The position numbers and the translations under genes were made by a program. This document shows, one piece after another, positions 58,571 to 64,000 of a stretch of DNA of 64,000 nucleotides; position 1 is the first letter of the stretch, and each line of letters starts with the position of its first letter. The notes below the pieces were generated by a model. That model had not been told where the DNA came from, ran no database searches, and saw nothing but the letters and a program-made list of their open reading frames with translations. This DNA comes from Lachnospiraceae bacterium (GTDB lineage Bacteria > Bacillota > Clostridia > Lachnospirales > Lachnospiraceae), in assembly GCA_015258065.1 (NCBI GenBank), contig JABZIZ010000012.1:18875-82874 (forward strand), written 5' to 3'.

Positions 58571-59944
58571 CTATTTCAGCGGAATGGGTGGCTCCGCCAC
58601 TCCGGAATATTCAACAGGCATTTTTCTAATAGAATATATATAAGAAAAAATCAGCAGCATATCTGCAAATAACCATGCAAAAATCTCACCAAAAAAAATA
58701 CCCCTGGACCCTATAAAAATTGTTAATACATAGGCACACAACAACCTCATGACCAATTGAAGAAAACTTGAAATTAATGGGGTCGAAGCAACTTTCATTC
58801 CCTGCAGCGAAGCTCTGAGTATATAAAGTACAAACAATAAATAAAAATAATAAGATAGGATTCGCATAAAATTATATGCATAGGTCGTTATTTCCGCAGT
58901 AATCCTCGTATCATCAATAAATAATCTAATTATCTGCTCCCCACCAAAATACATGAGAAGTGAGCACATCATAGATACAAAAAACCCAATGATTAGACCT
59001 GCCCTCACCCCTTCGCGCACCCTGCTTTTCTTATTTCCGCCATAGTTTTGAGAAACATAGGTCGATACAGCAATACCCAAAGAAGAAGCTCCTATCTCCA
59101 GCAATGAATACACTTTTATGGCCACGGTATAAGCTGTAAGAAATGATATATCGAAACTATTAATTTTGCTCAATACCATCAATCCACCTATGGACGTTAC
59201 AGCACTTTGCATTGCAGTTGGAAAACCCATGCACAAAAGCTTGGCGAATATCCCATGTTTATCATCATTCGCGGTATGAATTTCAATTTTATATCCAGTT
59301 AAAAAAAAGTACCCACAAAGTACCATAGATAAAAATTGTGATAACACAGTTCCCAATGCAGCACCTAATATTCCTATATTTAATACATATAAAAACAATA
59401 TGTCCAAGATTATATTTGAGATAGAAGATACTGCCATAATGAGAACAGGAATATTTGCATTCCCTCTACTTCTCAATGCAGACGAAAATAACTGATAAAA
59501 TATAAGCAACGGTACACCCATGAATATGGTAAAAACATAAGTATATGCATAATCAAATACCTCTTGCTTGGTGCCTATAAGTCTCAATAAATATTTTGTG
59601 AAAAAGAATAATATAATCACCAGTATTAAGGACAACCAAATGCACAGTGTTCTTGCCTTTTTATAATAAGTGGCAAACTTTCTCTCGTTTTTTTCACCAA
59701 AAGCATTTCCTAATAGTATGGAAAATCCCTGGATCAACCCAATTACAAATCCCTGCACCAGGAAAATTAACCAGTCCGTACCTCCAATAGCCGACAATCC
59801 AAGAGGTCCGATTTTTCGTCCAACAATTATGCTATCAACAAACAAATATAGTTGTTGAAATAAATTGCCCAAAAATAAACTGGAGGCAAATCCACCTATT
59901 AATTTATAGGGACTCCCTTGAGTCATATTTCTATCATTCTTCAT
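58571..59944 (-). CDS. MATE-family efflux transporter
   Basis: A 457-residue MATE exporter with about 12 membrane helices in two halves. LFQQLYLFVDSIIVGRKIG and GFVIGLIQGFSILLGNAFGEKN are the characteristic N-half blocks, and QSAVTSIGGLMVLSKINSF opens the C-half. It likely exports a small molecule with Na+ or H+ exchange. The gene is much richer in AT than the flanking chromosome, uses AT-ending codons, and overlaps the upstream BtrH-like gene by four bases (ATGA), so the two form one transferred unit. The last ~12 residues (SGVAEPPIPLK) lie in GC-rich sequence and may be a read-on tail. Confidence 0.88.
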   Translation of the reverse strand: MKNDRNMTQGSPYKLIGGFASSLFLGNLFQQLYLFVDSIIVGRKIGPLGLSAIGGTDWLIFLVQGFVIGLIQGFSILLGNAFGEKNERKFATYYKKARTLCIWLSLILVIILFFFTKYLLRLIGTKQEVFDYAYTYVFTIFMGVPLLIFYQLFSSALRSRGNANIPVLIMAVSSISNIILDILFLYVLNIGILGAALGTVLSQFLSMVLCGYFFLTGYKIEIHTANDDKHGIFAKLLCMGFPTAMQSAVTSIGGLMVLSKINSFDISFLTAYTVAIKVYSLLEIGASSLGIAVSTYVSQNYGGNKKSRVREGVRAGLIIGFFVSMMCSLLMYFGGEQIIRLFIDDTRITAEITTYAYNFMRILSYYFYLLFVLYILRASLQGMKVASTPLISSFLQLVMRLLCAYVLTIFIGSRGIFFGEIFAWLFADMLLIFSYIYSIRKMPVEYSGVAEPPIPLK

Positions 59945-61143
59945 AAACTATCAATCTTTTTTATATCAGTAAAATAAACTACACCATCAACTCTACCCCA
60001 AGTTCTTGCAAACAATCCAATACTTTCAACTCCAGAATCTATTCTTATTTCATGGGAAAATAATTGTGCTTTATTAGCAACTTTAAATGAAACCATATCA
60101 TTCTTTAGTACATTGACTTCTAATCCAACAGCATCATCATTTGCAATATCATACGATTTTATCTCATAATTGTCTGCTAAAGATGGACAACAAAGTATAA
60201 TTTTTGTATATTCAAAAACACCAAACAAAAACCTGTTTCCTTCTTTATCATTTACAATGACTCCAGCGTGAAATTGCTCATTTCTATCAAACCGCGTTTT
60301 TACAAATACCGACAGACCGCTTATCTTTTCACATGGATATATCTGAATCCCATCGTTACTTATATTCCAAAGATCATAAATATAATCTGATGTAAGGTTA
60401 ACTCTAAATGCATTCTTTTTCTCAATAATAGTACAATTATTATTGTTAATAATACAGTACTCCTTTACCCTGCGGTTATCCTTCCAATTATTAATAGAAA
60501 GAATTTCTCTAGCAATCTTCCTAAACTTCATCTCTAGTTTTTTTGCATTCCTAATTTCATCTAATATAAGTTGCTCCTCACTTTGGACACTATTGTATGA
60601 ATATCTAAGTATCATATCTCTGATATTATCCCATTTCTCCCTCAGCTCACCTTCTTTTTCAATTATTCTGTTACATTCTACCCCATTATTAGTAAGCATA
60701 TGGTTAAACAACGTATAGAAAACATTTCTAGAATTTCCTTTTATATACATCTGTTCTATAGCAATCCTCAATTCATTTTTTTGAAGCTTCTTTATTTTAT
60801 GTAATGTATATTCCTCAGGGTAAACATAGTTTTTTTCTCCATAAGAAAGAAGCTTCTCCAAAACAACTACTACATCCTTTAATGAGCAAACTTCATTACT
60901 CTCCATGGAAAACTCATAATATGAGGACATATTACTATTTAGAAAAAAAGAGTTGAATGATGAAGCCATTCTATACATTTCATCAAAAGTAATAACAAAA
61001 GGACTTAATAAAATATCGTCAACATTTTTTGTATGAAGATTATCTAATATATAGAAAATCTCTTTGTCCATGTCATATCCATAAATTGTAAAGTTTTTAT
61101 CACGGTGTTGAACTTTATACATCTCATAATAATGCAATTCCAT
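59941..61143 (-). CDS. Butirosin-H-like N-terminal / LamG-like protein, 5'-truncated by the IS
   Basis: 400 residues from the first ATG, but the frame stays open upstream to 61185 and those codons (ending GDPILISVDLM) continue the same domain. So the true start was removed by the IS256 element ending at 61187. The N-terminal part (to ~75, with NFTIYGYDMDKEIFYILDN) resembles the second half of the BtrH_N/C39-like fold found in natural-product and peptide clusters. The middle (80-245) is helical, and the C-terminal ~150 residues (FVKTRFDRNEQFHAGVIVND; ESIGLFARTWG) look like a concanavalin/DUF1349-type beta sandwich. It has no usable ribosome site now. Very AT-rich, coupled to the MATE gene. Confidence 0.6.
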   Translation of the reverse strand: MELHYYEMYKVQHRDKNFTIYGYDMDKEIFYILDNLHTKNVDDILLSPFVITFDEMYRMASSFNSFFLNSNMSSYYEFSMESNEVCSLKDVVVVLEKLLSYGEKNYVYPEEYTLHKIKKLQKNELRIAIEQMYIKGNSRNVFYTLFNHMLTNNGVECNRIIEKEGELREKWDNIRDMILRYSYNSVQSEEQLILDEIRNAKKLEMKFRKIAREILSINNWKDNRRVKEYCIINNNNCTIIEKKNAFRVNLTSDYIYDLWNISNDGIQIYPCEKISGLSVFVKTRFDRNEQFHAGVIVNDKEGNRFLFGVFEYTKIILCCPSLADNYEIKSYDIANDDAVGLEVNVLKNDMVSFKVANKAQLFSHEIRIDSGVESIGLFARTWGRVDGVVYFTDIKKIDSL

Positions 61144-61230
61144 CAGGTCAACGCTGATCAGTATAGGATCTCCCCTATCTATAGAAGATAACGTATAATA
61201 AGTTTCGCAAATTCAATTTCATATAAAAAT

Positions 61231-61302
61231 AGACATAGTCTATTGCCTCCGGTAAAATTAAGTTACCACACAAAATCCACCTAGGAGGCAATATCTATGT
61301 CT
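61231..61302 (+). promoter_or_regulatory. Fold-back hairpin masking the transposase ribosome site and start
   Basis: AGACATAG..TATTGCCTCC (61231-61250) pairs with GGAGGCAATA..CTATGTCT (61284-61302), 18 bp in all with a small internal bulge. The right arm contains the AGGAGG site and the ATG (61297-61299). A transcript entering from outside would form this stem and block translation. Confidence 0.6.
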
Positions 61303-62499
61303 GACAACATTATACAGCTTAACGAGGATCTCATAAAGAATAATCTCAAAAATCTGGTACGTAACAGTGTCGAAGAAACGCTCAATGCTCTGCTTGATCA
61401 CGAGGCTGATGAGCTTGTGAATGCTGACAAATACGAGCGTTCTGGCGACCGCAAGGGCTACCGTTCCGGTCATTATGAGAGAAATTTTTCAACCACTTCA
61501 GATGATGTGACTCTCAAAGTACCTAAGCTTAAGGGCATTCAGTTTGAGACCGCCATCATTGAGCGCTATAAGCGCCGTGAGTGTTCTGTCGAAGAAGCCC
61601 TGATTGAGATGTATCTGGCCGGGGTCTCGGTACGCCGTATTGAGGACATCACTGAAGCACTCTGGGGAAGTAAGGTGTCCCCGGGGACCATCAGCAACCT
61701 CAATAAGAAAGCCTATGAACACATCGAAGAATGGCGTTCCCGCCCGCTTACAGAAGATTACCCTTACGTCTATGTCGATGGCATTTACCTTAAGCGCAGC
61801 TGGGGTGGAGAAATCCAGAATGTCGCTGTTCTCGTAGCCATTGGTGTAAACGATGAAGGCTATCGGGAGATCCTCGGTGCTGCGGAAGGTATGAAGGAAG
61901 ATCATGAAAGCTGGAAAAAATTCTTTGTCTGGTTGAAGGGGCGCGGACTCAAAGGCGTCCGTCTCATCATTGGAGACAAGTGCCTGGGAATGCTCGAGAG
62001 CATCCCTGAAGTCTTCCCGGAAGCCCGCTACCAGCGCTGTACGGTGCACTTCTACCGAAACGTGTTCACCGTCACACCGCGAACTAAGATGCGAACCGTC
62101 GCAATGATGCTGAAAGCCATCCACGCTCAGGAAAGCAGAAAGTCAGCTAGAGAAAAGGCTGCTTCTGTAGCCAGGCAGCTGCGCGAAATGAAGTTGTCTG
62201 CGGCTGCCCAGAAAGTAGAGGAAAGCATCGAAGAGACGCTCACATATATGGACTATCCGACCGAACACTGGAACCGAATCAGGACCAACAATACCACAGA
62301 ACGGGTCAACAGAGAGATTAAGCGCCGGACCAAAGCGATAGGAGCTTTCCCTGATGGTCAAAGTGCCTTGATGCTGGTCTGTGCCCGGCTGCGCCATGTA
62401 GCAGCATCAGAGTGGGGATCCAAGCGGTATCTCAACATGAATCACCTGTTCGATCTGGAACTCCAGCGTAAAGTTGAAGATCAGTCTGCAGTCAGTTAA
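61297..62499 (+). CDS. IS256-family (mutator) transposase
   Basis: A complete 400-residue DDE transposase. The N-terminal DNA-binding part has KYERSGDRKGYRSGHYERNF; the catalytic triad sits at YVYVDGIYLKRSW (Asp), IIGDKCLGMLESI (Asp) and NNTTERVNREIKRRTKAIG (Glu). The zinc-like RCTVHFYRN motif of the family lies between. TAGGAGG precedes the ATG at proper spacing. No frame errors, so the element may be active. Codon use is close to the chromosome, unlike the AT-rich genes to its left. Confidence 0.95.
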   Translation: MSDNIIQLNEDLIKNNLKNLVRNSVEETLNALLDHEADELVNADKYERSGDRKGYRSGHYERNFSTTSDDVTLKVPKLKGIQFETAIIERYKRRECSVEEALIEMYLAGVSVRRIEDITEALWGSKVSPGTISNLNKKAYEHIEEWRSRPLTEDYPYVYVDGIYLKRSWGGEIQNVAVLVAIGVNDEGYREILGAAEGMKEDHESWKKFFVWLKGRGLKGVRLIIGDKCLGMLESIPEVFPEARYQRCTVHFYRNVFTVTPRTKMRTVAMMLKAIHAQESRKSAREKAASVARQLREMKLSAAAQKVEESIEETLTYMDYPTEHWNRIRTNNTTERVNREIKRRTKAIGAFPDGQSALMLVCARLRHVAASEWGSKRYLNMNHLFDLELQRKVEDQSAVS

Positions 62500-63760
62500 C
62501 GATGGTACGCCGGCGGCTGGAAATAAATTTGCGAAAGATTATTGACACTATCGGCATAGGGAAGAATTTATCCTTTTGGATCCGATATACCTTTTTTATT
62601 CCACTGGTTGCAGTGTCAATCATGTGGAACTTCACCATTGCATCTGCAAGCAGCTGATTTCGGTAAAACGGCGGATTATATGTTTTTTGTAAAACCTTCT
62701 CAATCGTACGCGGAAGAAAATCTCCAGGATTTACGATGCTAATACAGCCCTCTTCTTCATTGACGTAGATTCTGCCTCCAAGTTGATAATTAGAGTGCGC
62801 GATACCGTTGTTCAAAAGCTCACGAAGCAGCCACGTGTCATACTGCTGCGTTTCCTTCGGAAACAACGAGAGCTGATTGGGCATATAGCGATACGTCAGA
62901 TTACGGATTTTAGAAAAAATCTTTTCTGTGACTGTGATGAATGGAACACCGAAAATTTCATAATCCTTCAACTCGCCATCTGAACCGTAGAGTCTCCACA
63001 TCAGGCTTGGTGCCTTTTCGAAAATATCATCATGTTCTGAACTGCCCAATAGAACCATAGCTGCATTCGTCACCTGACCATTCTTCATTAACTTCAGCTT
63101 GGTCAAAAATTCCTCGTCCGACATAACTTCTATCTCTTCTGAAATATGGCTGCGGTTCATCTTTTCTTTGTACTTCTGGCGAGCAAATGCAATCGCATCA
63201 TTATCAAGAAAATCTATTGATGTGCCAGAAATGATTTGTCTCGACCAGTCTTGTCTATTTTGCTGACGAATAATGTCAATCTTGGATTGTTGCAAGGGAA
63301 CAAGACTATCGCCGCTACGCGCATAATACTTTGTTTTCCATTCCGTTGGTATTCCGACTGCTGACGCTGGGATTTTAAACATCAGCACACGATGCTTTTT
63401 GCCATCTACATCAGGGTACAGCTCAATCACATCCAGAAATGAAATTCCATCCGTTAAATCTTTTGAAATTCCATATTTGAATTTTTCCAGCAATTCTGAT
63501 TTTCCGGATTTGAATGAAGTACCAACAATATGTTTGTCTACCGATTCACTGACACCAAGAACAAACCAGCCATACTGTTGTTGTTTTAGATTGGCTTCAT
63601 TGCTGATCGCTGAAAAATACTGTCCGATTTTATCTTCGTTGTAACCGCCTTTGGCTTCCTTAAACTCTACGATTTCATATTCCCATCGCTCCATCAGCAT
63701 CTGGAGTATTTCGTAGTACTCCGCTTTTTGAGACGCTGTATCATATTCAAAATACTTCAT
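62492..63760 (-). CDS. AlbA_2-type ATP-binding protein, 3'-truncated by the IS
   Basis: 422 codons, of which the last ~19 (from IVSIIFRKF on) are read from the IS end. The N-terminal AlbA_2 (Schlafen-like) domain is marked by YEIVEFKEAKGGYNEDKIGQ and YGWFVLGVSE; the C-terminal part is a HATPase_c_4-like region (LLRELLNNGIAHSNY, GCISIVNPGDFLP) found in 'ATP-dependent DNA helicase RecG-related' regulators. Such proteins are often 500 or more residues and end in a winged-helix region, so that part is lost. The ATG at 63760 has CGGAG upstream; a GTG at 63793 is less likely. Role unknown; relatives occur in accessory and defence-type regions. Confidence 0.75.
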   Translation of the reverse strand: MKYFEYDTASQKAEYYEILQMLMERWEYEIVEFKEAKGGYNEDKIGQYFSAISNEANLKQQQYGWFVLGVSESVDKHIVGTSFKSGKSELLEKFKYGISKDLTDGISFLDVIELYPDVDGKKHRVLMFKIPASAVGIPTEWKTKYYARSGDSLVPLQQSKIDIIRQQNRQDWSRQIISGTSIDFLDNDAIAFARQKYKEKMNRSHISEEIEVMSDEEFLTKLKLMKNGQVTNAAMVLLGSSEHDDIFEKAPSLMWRLYGSDGELKDYEIFGVPFITVTEKIFSKIRNLTYRYMPNQLSLFPKETQQYDTWLLRELLNNGIAHSNYQLGGRIYVNEEEGCISIVNPGDFLPRTIEKVLQKTYNPPFYRNQLLADAMVKFHMIDTATSGIKKVYRIQKDKFFPMPIVSIIFRKFISSRRRTIVN

Positions 63761-63844
63761 AGTAATCTCCGTTCTGCGCCTTCTGCGTGGCACAAATAGT
63801 CAAGCTGACCACTCGCCTCAGAGCTATCTTATAAAACGATGTCC

Positions 63845-64000
63845 TTAGTCATTTTTCCTCAAAAAAACATATTCCTTTTTTGAGGATAGCTCCTCGGAAA
63901 AGTGGTATCCCATAACGGCGAATTGCTTGATTCCCTCCGGCTTCTCGATCCGATTTTCCGCCATAAAACGGACCATTTCTCCGCGAGCCATCTTACAATA
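63845..64000 (-). CDS. yaaA: Peroxide stress protein YaaA (C-terminal part)
   Basis: The last 51 codons of a minus-strand gene that enters from the right edge, ending with TAA at 63845-63847. It begins YCKMARGEMVRFMAENR and continues IEKPEGIKQFAVMGYHFSEE, ending EYVFLRKND, which matches the C-terminal signature of the YaaA/DUF328 family (KMARG block). In E. coli YaaA limits free iron during oxidative stress. It lies 84 bp upstream of the AlbA_2 gene on the same strand. Confidence 0.8.
   Translation of the reverse strand, partial: YCKMARGEMVRFMAENRIEKPEGIKQFAVMGYHFSEELSSKKEYVFLRKND

Larger units (their letters stand above)
61187..62552 (+). mobile_element. IS256-family insertion sequence
   Basis: About 1,366 bp. 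Imperfect terminal inverted repeats begin GATA-N2-GT and share TTTCGCAAATT (left near 61203-61213, right near 62527-62537). The element holds one transposase gene. The flanking octamers (CTATAGAA and GGCATAGG) do not match, so there is no target duplication. Exact ends are inferred from the repeat alignment and could be off by some bases. Confidence 0.75.

Noticed and set aside
1..64000. CRISPR arrays, rRNA and tRNA genes.
   Set aside because: No regularly spaced direct repeats and no rRNA or complete tRNA cloverleaf sequences were seen anywhere in the window.

Overview
The window reads as chromosomal DNA of a mid-GC, strictly anaerobic Clostridia member, most likely a Lachnospiraceae species. 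Reasons: strong AGGAGG-type ribosome sites with some TTG/GTG starts, sigma-A promoters (TTGACA-17-TATACT), a LexA box of the Firmicutes type at recA, an [FeFe] hydrogenase, a 2-hydroxyacyl-CoA dehydratase activase, glucuronate use through KDPG, and a thiol/4Fe-4S membrane module with a CD1871A-like mini-protein. Genus cannot be fixed from this sequence alone. No rRNA, tRNA or CRISPR array was found.

Layout. 1-5475 (minus): a complete glucuronate-to-pyruvate operon uxuA-uxuB-kdgA-kdgK-uxaC (uxaC runs off the left edge), with a divergent AraC regulator. 6515-8272: flavin reductase and MFS exporter, then a probable 6S RNA (8287-8499). 8546-10203: electron-transfer/thiol module. 10244-21593 (minus): translation, secretion and envelope core: plsX-acpP-rnc-smc-ftsY-GH25, ffh, and a promoter-bearing ylxM-rpsP-khpA block separated by an attenuator-like hairpin from trmD-rimM. 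21782-24713: rpmF and ackA, with tmcAL divergent from overlapping face-to-face promoters. 24727-30025: diguanylate cyclase, a small unknown protein, a degenerate GH3 protein, and a CBS-DRTGG inorganic pyrophosphatase. 30152-33707: heterodimeric ABC exporter. 33720-39063: rsmF-like methyltransferase, rny, recX, recA. 39231-41384: an unknown protein, a sigma-factor-like protein without promoter-reading regions, and a rhomboid-like protein.

41598-49771: hydrogenase HydA with a NuoF-GltD fusion, and divergently a 1,438-residue activase-type ATPase. 49893-54639 (plus): potA-potB-potCD polyamine importer and metA (acetyl-CoA type by Glu111). 54686-57199 (minus): polar amino-acid ABC importer behind a perfect 21-bp inverted repeat lying on its promoter.

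57400-64000 is an accessory, rearranged region: a candidate short RNA, a membrane protein joined to out-of-frame gene remnants, an AT-rich pair (MATE exporter and butirosin-H-like/LamG-like protein), and an IS256-family element. The IS truncates the BtrH-like gene at its 5' end on one side and an AlbA_2-type ATPase gene at its 3' end on the other, with no visible target duplication, so it looks like the scar of an IS-driven deletion. The window ends inside yaaA.

Most promising for new biology: the sigma-like protein (39607-40371), the BtrH-like/MATE pair with its deletion scar (58571-62552), the shared palindromic promoters of ackA and tmcAL, and the operator-like palindrome at 57286.
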